This document shows positions 7,359 through 15,065 of a stretch of DNA of 64,000 bases, piece after piece. Under the pieces are notes generated by a model. That model was not told where the DNA came from, did not search any database, and saw nothing but the letters and a program-made list of their open reading frames with translations. Position numbers and translations under genes: made by a program. Position 1 is the stretch's first letter. Each line of letters starts with the position of its first letter. Source of the DNA: Erginobacter sp964587835 (GTDB lineage Bacteria > Auribacterota > Erginobacteria > Erginobacterales > Erginobacteraceae); the NCBI GenBank assembly GCA_964587835.1, contig CAZPMN010000008.1, positions 48,849 to 112,848 on the forward strand, read 5' to 3'.

Positions 7359-7856
7359 ATGGCATTCACGAATCAGAATTCCTCGGATCCGTCACGGACC
7401 CCGGAACTGGAAGACTTGGTGGTCGATATCCGGCGCTGTTCCAAGGTCGTCAAGGGCGGCCGGAGGTTCAGCTTCAGCGCTGTGGTGGTGGTCGGCGACC
7501 GGGCGGGTCAGGTCGGGATGGGGATCGGCAAGGCCAACGAAGTCGCCGACGCCATCGCCAAGGGATCCGAGATCGCCAAGAGAAACATATTTTCCGTGCC
7601 GATGAAGGGCGGAACCATCTCCCATTCGGTTATCGGCGTCTTCGGCGGGGCCAAGGTCCTGCTCAAGCCGGCACCTCCCGGAACCGGGATCGTAGCCGGA
7701 GGCGGCGTGCGGGCCCTGCTCGAACTGTCGGGGATCGAGGATGTTTACGCTAAGGCCCTGGGTTCACGGAATCGTTTCAACCTGATCAAGGCCGGGATCT
7801 CCGGCCTGAACCAAATTGGACGGGAAGTCCGGGCCTATCAGATGAGGAGAAGTTGA
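7359..7856 (+). CDS. rpsE: Ribosomal protein S5
   Basis: 165 residues with the S5 dsRNA-binding fold (KGGRRFSFSAVVVVGD, then QVGMGIGKANEVADAI) and the closing PGTGIVAGGGVRALLELSGI segment. S5 acts in decoding accuracy and mRNA unwinding. The ATG at 7359 is chosen because AAAGGTGAG stands just upstream; a TTG at 7341 and a GTG at 7350 are in frame but less likely. Only three bases separate its stop from rplO, so there is no rpmD (L30) in the normal position. Confidence 0.96.
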   Translation: MAFTNQNSSDPSRTPELEDLVVDIRRCSKVVKGGRRFSFSAVVVVGDRAGQVGMGIGKANEVADAIAKGSEIAKRNIFSVPMKGGTISHSVIGVFGGAKVLLKPAPPGTGIVAGGGVRALLELSGIEDVYAKALGSRNRFNLIKAGISGLNQIGREVRAYQMRRS

Positions 7857-7859
7857 GGG

Positions 7860-8321
7860 ATGGAACTGCATAACTTACCTCTTACCCCCGGATCCGGCCG
7901 AACCCGGAAGCGACGCGGCCGGGGTCCCGGCTCCGGGCTGGGGAAGACCGCCGGCCGCGGGCATAAAGGCCAGAAGGCGCGTTCAGGTTACCGGTCGAAA
8001 CCTGGATTCGAAGGGGGCCAGATGCCCCTGAAGCGGCGGCTGCCCAAGGTCGGGTTCACCTCGCCATTTCCTACCACCTACACCGTGGTCAACATCGGCG
8101 ATCTGGCCGATTTTCCCGAGGGGGCCGAAATCACGCCGGAACTGCTCAGGGAGCGCAAGATCATCCGCTCCTTGAAACAGCCGGTCAAGATCCTGGCCCG
8201 GGGGAAGCTGGAGAAGAAACTGTCGGTTTCGGCGGACCGGTTCAGCTCGGCCGCCCGGGCTGCGATCGAAGCCGCCGGCGGGCAGTGTCGCGATCGCTCG
8301 GCCGCCGCCCCGGCCGGCTGA
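7860..8321 (+). CDS. rplO: Ribosomal protein L15
   Basis: 153 residues with the Gly/Arg-rich N-terminal extension (GSGRTRKRRGRGPGSGLGKT, then AGRGHKGQKARSG) and a globular C-terminal part. L15 is a late 50S assembly protein that spans several rRNA domains. It directly follows rpsE because L30 is absent, and it precedes secY with 41 bases between. Confidence 0.95.
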   Translation: MELHNLPLTPGSGRTRKRRGRGPGSGLGKTAGRGHKGQKARSGYRSKPGFEGGQMPLKRRLPKVGFTSPFPTTYTVVNIGDLADFPEGAEITPELLRERKIIRSLKQPVKILARGKLEKKLSVSADRFSSAARAAIEAAGGQCRDRSAAAPAG

Positions 8322-8362
8322 CCGACCAAGTAAACCGGACCGACCCCCGAAGCAGATTTTCT

Positions 8363-9715
8363 ATGTTCAGCGCCTTTACCAACACATTTAAGATTCCGGA
8401 ACTGCGCAAGCGGATCTTCTTCACCCTGGCCCTGCTGGTGGTCTACCGGATCGGCTGTTACATCCCGACCCCGGGGATCAACTCCCAGTCCCTGAAGGAG
8501 ATCTTCGCCCACCTGGCCCAGGTCCGGGGAGGGAATATCTTCAGTATGATGGATATCTTCTCCGGGGGGGCGATCTCCAACGCCACCATCTTCGCCCTGG
8601 GGATTATGCCTTACATCAGCGCTTCGATCATTATGCAGCTGCTGACCGCGGTCATCCCCTTTCTGGAGAAGCTCTCCAAGGAGGGTGAGGTGGGGAGGAA
8701 GAAGATCAACCAGTACACCCGTTACGCCACCGTGGGTCTGGGTCTCTTCCAGGGCTATATGATCAGCGTCGGCCTGCAGAATCCGGGTTCGATCTTCGGG
8801 GAGATAGCCCGCAACGCTCAGATCGCCCCGCCCGGCTTACCTTTTCGGCTCCTGACCATGATGACCCTGACTGCGGGGACGGTCTTCATCATGTGGCTGG
8901 GGGAGCAGATCGACGAGCGGGGGATCGGCAACGGGATCTCGTTGGTCATCACCATCAGCATCATCTCCCGGGCCCCGGCCGCCCTGATCGACGCCTGGAA
9001 CGTTTTTTCCCCCCTCGACCCGGAGAAGCAGACCCAGCCCCTGGGGCTTTTACTGATAATGATGGTCCTCTTCGTCGGGGTGGTGGCGGCAGTGATTCTG
9101 ATCACCCAGGGCCAGCGGCAGATCCCGGTTCAGTATGCTAAGAGGATCGTAGGGAGGAAGATGTACGGTGGGCAGCGGACCTACATCCCCCTGCGGGTTA
9201 ACCAGGCCGGGGTGATTCCGATCATCTTTGCCTCGGCCCTGCTGATGTTTCCGGGGACCCTGGGGGGATTCATCCCCAGCCTCCAGTGGTTGAGCAATCT
9301 GCTCGCCCCCGGCTCGCTCCTCTATACCCTGATCTACGTCCTCTGCATCATCTTTTTCTGCTACTTCTACACCGCGATCACGTTCAACCCGGTGGACGTG
9401 GCCGACAATATGCGCAAGTACGGCGGTTTTATCCCCGGGATCCGTCCGGGGAAGAATACCGCCGAATACCTGGACCGAGTGATGACCCGGATCACCCTTT
9501 CCGGGGCGATTTTCTTGGCCGCCATCGCCATCCTCCCCAATTTGATCAGCGGAAGATTCCAGCTGCCCTTCAACATCACCCAGTTCTTCGGCGGGACCAG
9601 CCTCCTGATCTTGGTCGGGGTGATGCTCGATACTATGCGCCAGGTTGAATCCCACCTGCTGATGCGGCATTACGACGGTTTCATGAAGAAAGGCAAGCTC
9701 CGGGGGAGGTTCTGA
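8363..9715 (+). CDS. secY: Protein translocase subunit SecY
   Basis: 450 residues from the ATG at 8363, with ten predicted membrane helices. The first conserved block reads NTFKIPELRKRIFFTL; the plug region is GGAISNATIFALGIMPYISA; the cytoplasmic loop carries PVQYAKRIVGRKMYGGQRTY; the C-terminus ends in HYDGFMKKGKLRGRF. SecY is the central channel of Sec export and membrane insertion. Upstream in-frame codons back to 8285 overlap rplO and do not resemble SecY, so the later start is used. It is followed two bases on by adk. Confidence 0.96.
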   Translation: MFSAFTNTFKIPELRKRIFFTLALLVVYRIGCYIPTPGINSQSLKEIFAHLAQVRGGNIFSMMDIFSGGAISNATIFALGIMPYISASIIMQLLTAVIPFLEKLSKEGEVGRKKINQYTRYATVGLGLFQGYMISVGLQNPGSIFGEIARNAQIAPPGLPFRLLTMMTLTAGTVFIMWLGEQIDERGIGNGISLVITISIISRAPAALIDAWNVFSPLDPEKQTQPLGLLLIMMVLFVGVVAAVILITQGQRQIPVQYAKRIVGRKMYGGQRTYIPLRVNQAGVIPIIFASALLMFPGTLGGFIPSLQWLSNLLAPGSLLYTLIYVLCIIFFCYFYTAITFNPVDVADNMRKYGGFIPGIRPGKNTAEYLDRVMTRITLSGAIFLAAIAILPNLISGRFQLPFNITQFFGGTSLLILVGVMLDTMRQVESHLLMRHYDGFMKKGKLRGRF

Positions 9716-9717
9716 TC

Positions 9718-10389
9718 GTGAAGACAGTATTCCTGGGCCCACCCGGTGTCGGCAAGGGCACCCAGGCGGCCCGCCTGGCGGAGGAATTCGGCATCCCCCA
9801 TATCTCGACCGGGGACATTCTCCGGGACGAGATCAAGGAAGGGACGGAACTCGGCCAGCTGGCCGAGAGTTTGATCAATGACGGGAACTTGGTGCCGGAC
9901 CGAGTGGCGGTTGACATCATCCGCCGCCGGCTGAACCGGCCCGACGCCCGGAAAGGTTATATTCTGGACGGATTTCCCCGGACGGTTCCCCAGGCCGAGA
10001 TGTTTGAGGATCTGCTGGAGGAACTGGGTGATCGACTCGACCTGGTCATCTACCTCGAGGCTTCCGAGGAGGTCCTGGTGAAGAGACTCTCCAACCGGCG
10101 GGTCTGCCGGGACTGCGGGAAGATCTTCCACCTGATCAATATGCCGCCGAAGCAGGATGGGGTCTGTGACCTCTGTGGCGGAGAACTCTACCGGCGGACT
10201 GACGACGAGCCGGAAGCGGTCCGGCATCGGTTCCGGGTTTACCAGGAAAAGACGGCCGACCTGGTCCGCTGGTACGAAAAAAAGGGGCTGTTGACCAGGT
10301 TGCCCGGGGATATCCCCTGGCGGGAGACCTACGAGATGCTCCGCGAGATCTTCTCCGGGGCCGCCGCCGACCGGTCCGCCGGAAACTGA
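9718..10389 (+). CDS. adk: Adenylate kinase, zinc-LID type
   Basis: 223 residues starting at a GTG with GGGAGG eight bases upstream. Walker A reads LGPPGVGKGTQAARL and the core has GYILDGFPRTVPQAE. The enzyme interconverts ATP plus AMP with two ADP. The LID (about residues 125-165) contains CRDCGK and CDLCGG, the four-cysteine zinc site typical of Gram-positive and many candidate-phylum enzymes. It lies between secY and infA; map, which often follows adk in this operon, is missing. Confidence 0.96.
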   Translation: MKTVFLGPPGVGKGTQAARLAEEFGIPHISTGDILRDEIKEGTELGQLAESLINDGNLVPDRVAVDIIRRRLNRPDARKGYILDGFPRTVPQAEMFEDLLEELGDRLDLVIYLEASEEVLVKRLSNRRVCRDCGKIFHLINMPPKQDGVCDLCGGELYRRTDDEPEAVRHRFRVYQEKTADLVRWYEKKGLLTRLPGDIPWRETYEMLREIFSGAAADRSAGN

Positions 10390-10457
10390 ATTTACTGTAT
10401 TTATCAGGCCGGATTCTGTAGACTGCAACCTGTTTGACAACCGGATAGAATTACTAT

Positions 10458-10673
10458 ATGGGTAACGACGAACCGATTAAGCTGGAAGGCGAGGTCAAGG
10501 AACTGCTTCCGAGCACGATGTTCCGGGTGGAAGTGGGCGACGGCCATATCATCCTGGCCCATATCTCCGGGAGGATGCGGAGGCATTTCATCAAGATGCT
10601 TCCGGGAGACAAGGTCCTGATGGAGATGTCGCCCTACGATCTGACCAAGGCCCGGATTATCCGGAGGCTGTAG
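10458..10673 (+). CDS. infA: Translation initiation factor IF-1
   Basis: 71 residues forming the IF-1 OB-fold: IKLEGEVKELLPSTMFRVEV, then ILAHISGRMRRHFIKMLPGD and the closing MSPYDLTKARIIRR. IF-1 occupies the 30S A site during initiation. It stands 68 bases after adk, a somewhat larger gap than most in this operon, and is followed by rpmJ. Confidence 0.96.
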   Translation: MGNDEPIKLEGEVKELLPSTMFRVEVGDGHIILAHISGRMRRHFIKMLPGDKVLMEMSPYDLTKARIIRRL

Positions 10674-10753
10674 CCGGGGCCGGAAGGCCGGAACCGGTGA
10701 CCTCTTATTGAACGCCCTCCAGAAACCGGGGGAGAGCCGTAGGTGGCAAGAAA

Positions 10754-10867
10754 ATGAAAGTTAAAGCTTCAGTCAAGAGACTCTGCGAACGCTGCAAGAT
10801 CGTCAAACGCAAGGGCGTGGTGCGGGTGATCTGCGCCAACCCGCGGCATAAGCAGAAGCAGGGCTAA
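10754..10867 (+). CDS. rpmJ: Ribosomal protein L36, zinc-binding form
   Basis: A 37-codon gene starting MKVKASVKRLCERCKIVKRK and ending with RVICANPRHKQKQG. The CERC pair with the later Cys and His form the zinc site of the common C+ type of L36. AGGTGG stands eight bases before the ATG. Position between infA and rpsM is the normal one. Confidence 0.96.
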   Translation: MKVKASVKRLCERCKIVKRKGVVRVICANPRHKQKQG

Positions 10868-10879
10868 AGGAGATCTGCG

Positions 10880-11266
10880 ATGCCCAGAATCGTCGGGGTC
10901 GATATCCCGAATAACAAGTTGGTAGAGATATCCCTGACCTATATCTATGGAATCGGCCGGACTAAGGGTCTGGAGATTGCCCGCCAGGCTGGGATCAAGC
11001 CCGGGACCCGGGCCAAGGACCTGACCGAGGAAGAGGTGGGCAAGATCACCTCCATCATCCAGAAGTCATATCAGGTGGAAGGGGATCTGAGAAGGGAGCA
11101 AGCCCAGAATGTCAAGCGGCTGATGGATATCGGTTCTTACCGAGGTCTGCGGCACCGGCGCGGGCTTCCTGTGCACGGACAGAGGACCCATACCAACGCC
11201 CGGACCCGGAAGGGACCGGGGCGGGGCGTGGTCGGGGCGAAACGAAAAAGGAAAGCCCAGGAATAA
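10880..11266 (+). CDS. rpsM: Ribosomal protein S13
   Basis: 128 residues opening MPRIVGVDIPNNKLVEISLT, with the helix-turn region (YIYGIGRTKGLEIARQAGI) and the C-terminal RGLRHRRGLPVHGQRTHTNA motif plus a basic tail. S13 contacts the P-site tRNA and bridges to the 50S subunit. AAGGAG precedes the ATG. Confidence 0.97.
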   Translation: MPRIVGVDIPNNKLVEISLTYIYGIGRTKGLEIARQAGIKPGTRAKDLTEEEVGKITSIIQKSYQVEGDLRREQAQNVKRLMDIGSYRGLRHRRGLPVHGQRTHTNARTRKGPGRGVVGAKRKRKAQE

Positions 11267-11297
11267 CCCCGACTTTTGAAGAGCAAGGGAGAGTTGA

Positions 11298-11690
11298 ATG
11301 GCCAAGGAGAAGAAGAAAACCGGCAAGAAAAAGATCACCCGTTCGGTGGTTTCCGGGGTGGCCCATATCCAGGCCACCTTCAACAATACTATTGTCACGA
11401 TAACCGATTCCGACGGAGCCGTCATCGCCTGGTCCACCGGGGGTAAGGCCGGATTCAAGGGGTCACGGAAGAGCACTTCTTTTGCCGCCCAGATCGTGGC
11501 CCAGCAGGCCGGGGGCGAAGCCAAGAATTACGGGCTCGACCGGGTCGAGGTCTGGGTCAAGGGACCCGGCGCCGGCCGGGAATCCGCGGTCCGGGCCTTG
11601 CAATCCCTCGGGCTCAAGGTGACCGCGATCCGCGACGTCACCCCGGTGCCTCACAACGGGTGCCGCCCGCCGAAACGGCGGAGAGTATAG
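11298..11690 (+). CDS. rpsK: Ribosomal protein S11
   Basis: 130 residues with a lysine-rich N-terminus, then the S11 core (GVAHIQATFNNTIVTITDSD, GGKAGFKGSRKSTSFAAQ) and the closing VTPVPHNGCRPPKRRRV motif. S11 forms the platform near the mRNA exit. It has a good ribosome binding site (AAGGGAGAG) and is followed by an AT-rich 79-base gap before rpsD. Confidence 0.97.
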   Translation: MAKEKKKTGKKKITRSVVSGVAHIQATFNNTIVTITDSDGAVIAWSTGGKAGFKGSRKSTSFAAQIVAQQAGGEAKNYGLDRVEVWVKGPGAGRESAVRALQSLGLKVTAIRDVTPVPHNGCRPPKRRRV

Positions 11691-11769
11691 CGGCCGGTTG
11701 CCGGGAGACAGGCGCGAACTGAAGGCAAAGAGCTTGCTTTAATTTCATTCACATTATTCAGGAGTTAAT

Positions 11770-12396
11770 ATGGGAAGGTATATTGGTCCAGTCTGCAGGT
11801 TGTGCCGCCGGGAGAAGATGAAGCTCTTTCTCAAGGGTTCCAAGTGTCTGATGAGTAAGTGCCCGATCGAGAAAGAGAGAAATCCGCCCGGGGACCACAG
11901 GTTCCGGCGCCGGAAAGAATCCGAATATGGCCGGCAGCTGCGGGAGAAGCAGAAGCTGCGGCGGAGCTTCGGGATGGGGGAAAACCAGTTCCGGAACTAT
12001 TTCGCCCGGGCTGCTCGGGCCAAGGGCCGGACCGGGGATAACTTGATCTCGATGCTGGAGAGCCGTCTCGACAGCGTGATCTACCGCCTCGGTTTCGTCA
12101 CTTCTCCCCGGACTGCCCGGCAGTTCATCCGTCACGGCCATATCCTGGTCAACGGCCGGAGAACTGATTACCCCGGTGCTTGGGTCAAGGTAGGGGACGT
12201 GATCACGGTCCGGGAGCGGGGGACCAGCCGCCAGCGGGCGGCCGAGGCCCTGGAAGCTTCCCGGACGCAGGAGATTCCGGATTGGCTCCGGCTGGACAAG
12301 AACGAATTTCGGGGCGAGGTTCTGCGCCAACCCGGCGGCGGGGATTCCCGGGTTCCGGTCGATATCTCCCTGGTGGTCGGTTTCTATTCGAAGTAA
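11770..12396 (+). CDS. rpsD: Ribosomal protein S4, zinc-binding form
   Basis: 208 residues opening MGRYIGPVCRLCRREKMKLF. Four cysteines at residues 9, 12, 26 and 31 form the zinc knuckle of the C+ S4 type. The S4 RNA-binding domain around residues 95-160 includes LESRLDSVIYRLGF and RQFIRHGHILVNGRR. S4 nucleates 30S assembly and acts in decoding accuracy. CAGGAGT precedes the ATG. The C-terminus ends with the expected VDISLVVGFYSK. Confidence 0.97.
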   Translation: MGRYIGPVCRLCRREKMKLFLKGSKCLMSKCPIEKERNPPGDHRFRRRKESEYGRQLREKQKLRRSFGMGENQFRNYFARAARAKGRTGDNLISMLESRLDSVIYRLGFVTSPRTARQFIRHGHILVNGRRTDYPGAWVKVGDVITVRERGTSRQRAAEALEASRTQEIPDWLRLDKNEFRGEVLRQPGGGDSRVPVDISLVVGFYSK

Positions 12397-12446
12397 TCCG
12401 CCCGGTGACCGGGGACGTTGAGTAATATTCCAAGGAGGACTGCATA

Positions 12447-13466
12447 ATGGCCATCGTGATGGGGAAGTTTGAGCTTCCGAAGGTCCTGATCGAAGAAGAA
12501 GATACCAGGACGTCGACATATACCAAGTTTATCATTGAGCCTTTTGAGAGAGGCTACGGCTTCACACTCGGTAACGCCCTGAGGAGGGTGCTCTACTCCT
12601 CGCTTGAGGGGGCGGCGATCACCGATGTCAGGATCGAGGGAGTCCTTCACGAGTTTAGCACCATCGAGGGGGTTTACGAGGACGTGACCGAGATCATCCT
12701 CAACTTGAAGCGGGTGGTGCTGAAGATGGACGGACGGGAGCCCCGGGTCATCCGGCTTTCGGCCAAGGGTGAGAAGGAGGTTACCGCCGGCGATTTGGAG
12801 ACCGGGGGAACGGTGGAGGTGGTCAACCCCGACCAGCCGATTGCCCGCCTGGCCAAGGGAGCGACCCTGGAGATGGAACTCGGGGTCGGGATCGGCCGGG
12901 GCTTCCGTTCTTCAGAGCAGAACAAGGACCCGGACGCCCCGATCGGGGTGATTCCGATCGATTCCAGCTTCAGCCCGGTCCGGAAGGTGAAGTATTCCGT
13001 GGAAGACACCCGGGTCGGGCAGCGGACGGACTTCAACCGCCTGATCCTCGAGGTCTGGACCGACGGCCGTCTCACCCCCCGGGAGGCGCTGATCCAGTCC
13101 GCCGCCATCCTCAAGTGCCATCTCGATCTCTTCGTCGATGATGAACTCTACGCGATCGAGTTTGAAGAGGAGGTAGAGGCGGAGGACCAGGAGGACAAGC
13201 TGCAGAAGTTGCTCAGTATGCCGATCAACGAGATCGAGCTCTCGGTCCGTTCCGCCAATTGCATCAAAGCGGCCGATATCCAGACGATCGGCGACCTGGT
13301 CCGCCGGACCGAGGCGGAGATGCTCAAGTACCGCAACTTCGGCAAGAAATCGCTCGACGAGATCAAGAGTATCCTCGGCGGCCTCGGTCTTTCCCTGGGA
13401 ATGGAGCTGCCCGAACGGGATCCTTTCCAGCAGCTGACCGAGGGAAGCAAAACACCGACGGAGTAA
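12447..13466 (+). CDS. rpoA: RNA polymerase subunit alpha
   Basis: 339 residues with all parts of alpha. The N-terminal dimerisation domain has FERGYGFTLGNALRRVLYSS and the core has EGVYEDVTEIILNLK. A flexible acidic linker (residues about 235-255) leads to the C-terminal domain (ELSVRSANCIKAADIQTIGD, NFGKKSLDEIKSILGGLG), which contacts UP elements and activators. AAGGAGG precedes the ATG. A protein at 18.5-19.1 kb carries two domains resembling this C-terminal domain. Confidence 0.97.
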   Translation: MAIVMGKFELPKVLIEEEDTRTSTYTKFIIEPFERGYGFTLGNALRRVLYSSLEGAAITDVRIEGVLHEFSTIEGVYEDVTEIILNLKRVVLKMDGREPRVIRLSAKGEKEVTAGDLETGGTVEVVNPDQPIARLAKGATLEMELGVGIGRGFRSSEQNKDPDAPIGVIPIDSSFSPVRKVKYSVEDTRVGQRTDFNRLILEVWTDGRLTPREALIQSAAILKCHLDLFVDDELYAIEFEEEVEAEDQEDKLQKLLSMPINEIELSVRSANCIKAADIQTIGDLVRRTEAEMLKYRNFGKKSLDEIKSILGGLGLSLGMELPERDPFQQLTEGSKTPTE

Positions 13467-13472
13467 GCTAAA

Positions 13473-13898
13473 GTGCGACATCGCAAGAAGACAGTAAAGC
13501 TCAACCGGACCTCGTCCCACCGCATGGCCCTGCTGGCCAACCTGGTCTCGAGCCTGATCCGGGAAGAGGCGATTACCACCACCCGGGCCAAGGCGAAAGC
13601 CGCCCAGCCGCTGGCGGAGAAGCTGGTCACCCTGGCGCGGGCTGACACTCTGGCCGGCCGGCGCCGGGCGGTTGCCATCCTCCGGGACAAGGAAGCGGCG
13701 AAAAAGCTTTTCTCCGAAATCGCTCCCCGCTTCATCGGCCGGGAGGGCGGATACACCCGGCTTTTGAAGTTGGCCCGCCCCCGCCGCGGGGACGCGGCCG
13801 AGATGGTCCGTCTGGCGTTTGTCGATGTCACCGGTCCCGCCGAGTCCGGGCCGGAGAAAAAATCGAAAAAGGGCGAGCCGGCTTCGCCGGAGCAATGA
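13473..13898 (+). CDS. rplQ: Ribosomal protein L17
   Basis: 141 residues starting at a GTG with GGAG nine bases upstream; the protein opens MRHRKKTVKLNRTSSHRMAL as expected. The core ends in VRLAFVDV, and an extra 20-25 residues of Lys/Glu/Ser form a variable tail, making it longer than the common 115-130. L17 lies near the tunnel exit. Its stop overlaps the ATG of the next small gene by four bases. Confidence 0.96.
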   Translation: MRHRKKTVKLNRTSSHRMALLANLVSSLIREEAITTTRAKAKAAQPLAEKLVTLARADTLAGRRRAVAILRDKEAAKKLFSEIAPRFIGREGGYTRLLKLARPRRGDAAEMVRLAFVDVTGPAESGPEKKSKKGEPASPEQ

Positions 13899-14233
13899 AC
13901 CCGGGCGATCAGCAACCCCCCCGGGATGAGACGAAGATCCTCCTCGGGATGTTGCAGGTCCTGCTCAACGACCTGAAAACCATCCAGCAGCTGGGGGCCG
14001 GTTACTACGACTCCGGATCCTTCATCAGCCGCTACAACAAACTGCTGGAGGTGGCCCGCGATCTTCTCCCCGACTCCCGGCTGATGACGACCTTCTCCCC
14101 CCTCGATGTCTCCTCCTCCGTCGACCCGGTCGAGAAGATGAAGGCGACCCAGAAGGTCCTGATCGAGGGTGGTCAGCTGATCTCCCTGATCCAGTCCGTC
14201 CTCGGCCGGGAGAGCGGTCCCTCCGGGGATTGA
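13895..14233 (+). CDS. Unknown small protein coupled to rplQ
   Basis: 112 residues, not recognised. It is predicted mostly helical, with no signal peptide, no membrane segment and no cysteines. The middle part reads LLGMLQVLLNDLKTIQQLGA, which could form an amphipathic helix. The ATG overlaps the rplQ stop (ATGA), so it is very probably translated with the alpha operon. Codon use matches the neighbours. Nothing in the sequence gives a function; a role linked to the ribosome is only suggested by position. Confidence 0.7.
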   Translation: MNPGDQQPPRDETKILLGMLQVLLNDLKTIQQLGAGYYDSGSFISRYNKLLEVARDLLPDSRLMTTFSPLDVSSSVDPVEKMKATQKVLIEGGQLISLIQSVLGRESGPSGD

Positions 14234-14316
14234 TTCTTGCTATTTCCCGCTTTTCCTCTTCATTCGCCCCTACCGAGGTGTTATATTCTCACTAAGTAGT
14301 CCCGGCATTCCTGCCC

Positions 14317-14345
14317 GTGAAAGTACCCCGGATATCCGGTATAAT
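14317..14345 (+). promoter_or_regulatory. Sigma70-type promoter for the secreted-protein pair
   Basis: A perfect -10 hexamer TATAAT (14340-14345) is preceded after 17 bases by GTGAAA (14317-14322), which matches four of six bases of TTGACA. The start of transcription would be near 14352, leaving a short leader that includes GGAGG before the ATG at 14379. It separates this transcription unit from the ribosomal operon. Confidence 0.6.
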
Positions 14346-14378
14346 AGAGAGGAAGGGCCAACCCCAACGGAGGTCACG

Positions 14379-15065
14379 ATGAAAAGACTCCCATTCCTGA
14401 CCGGAGCGGTTCTCCTGCTCCTGTTCCTCCCCGGAGCGTCCCCCGCCGACACCCCGCCTCCGGAAGCCGCTGCCGCCGCCGAGGCCGGCCTGGTCCGCTT
14501 CCTCTCCGAGATTCCGCCTGAGGAACTGGTGAATTTCGGGTTCGGGGAAGGGGAAACAATCTCCGGGGCCACGATCGGCAACCCCTGGCTCCTCTACACT
14601 ATCCGTCCAAATGCTCTGCTTGCCGCTTCGGGTGGAACCGATGTGGGAGAATTGATTACCCCCACCGGTCTCTGGTTCTTCCCGGTGATCCTGGACGGAA
14701 GTGCCCGGTGCATTCTCACGGTGGATGTGATGGACGGCAAATGGGAAGCGGTAGCCCTGGGGAGATCCGGGCTGGCCGGCGAGCTGGAGAAGATCTCCCG
14801 GCAGTGGCCGAAGGCGAAAGGTTATTCCCCGAAGCTGGTGGCCGTTTACCAGGCCACGGCCTACTTCTTTACCGTTCCCGAGAGGGATTCGAGAAACCTC
14901 ACCCCCCTGAACTTCGACGGGGTCGGCTTCGGGGGTTATCAACCCAAGGCCTTCCCGGAATACTCCGGTACCGCGGATCTCGGCGACCTGCTCGGCCAGC
15001 TGAAAGAAGCGGTAAGCGACAACATCGCTGACTTTAGTTCGCCGCCGGAAGGAGGTAGAGAGTGA
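14379..15065 (+). CDS. Secreted protein of unknown function, partner of a papain-like protease
   Basis: 228 residues. A clear signal peptide (MKRLPFLTGAVLLLLFLPGA, cleavage probably after the following SPA) sends it out of the cytoplasm. The mature part has mixed alpha/beta character with no recognised motif; it includes a GLWFFPVILDGSARCILTVD segment. It overlaps the next gene through GTGA, so the two are almost certainly made together. By analogy with secreted papain-like proteases that are held inactive by a neighbouring protein, it could be a propeptide-like inhibitor or a chaperone; that is inference. It has its own promoter and a GGAGG ribosome binding site. Confidence 0.75.
   Translation: MKRLPFLTGAVLLLLFLPGASPADTPPPEAAAAAEAGLVRFLSEIPPEELVNFGFGEGETISGATIGNPWLLYTIRPNALLAASGGTDVGELITPTGLWFFPVILDGSARCILTVDVMDGKWEAVALGRSGLAGELEKISRQWPKAKGYSPKLVAVYQATAYFFTVPERDSRNLTPLNFDGVGFGGYQPKAFPEYSGTADLGDLLGQLKEAVSDNIADFSSPPEGGRE

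Noticed and set aside
10433..10457. TTGACA before infA as a promoter
   Set aside because: No acceptable -10 hexamer at 16-18 bases; TAGAAT and TACTAT are too close to it.
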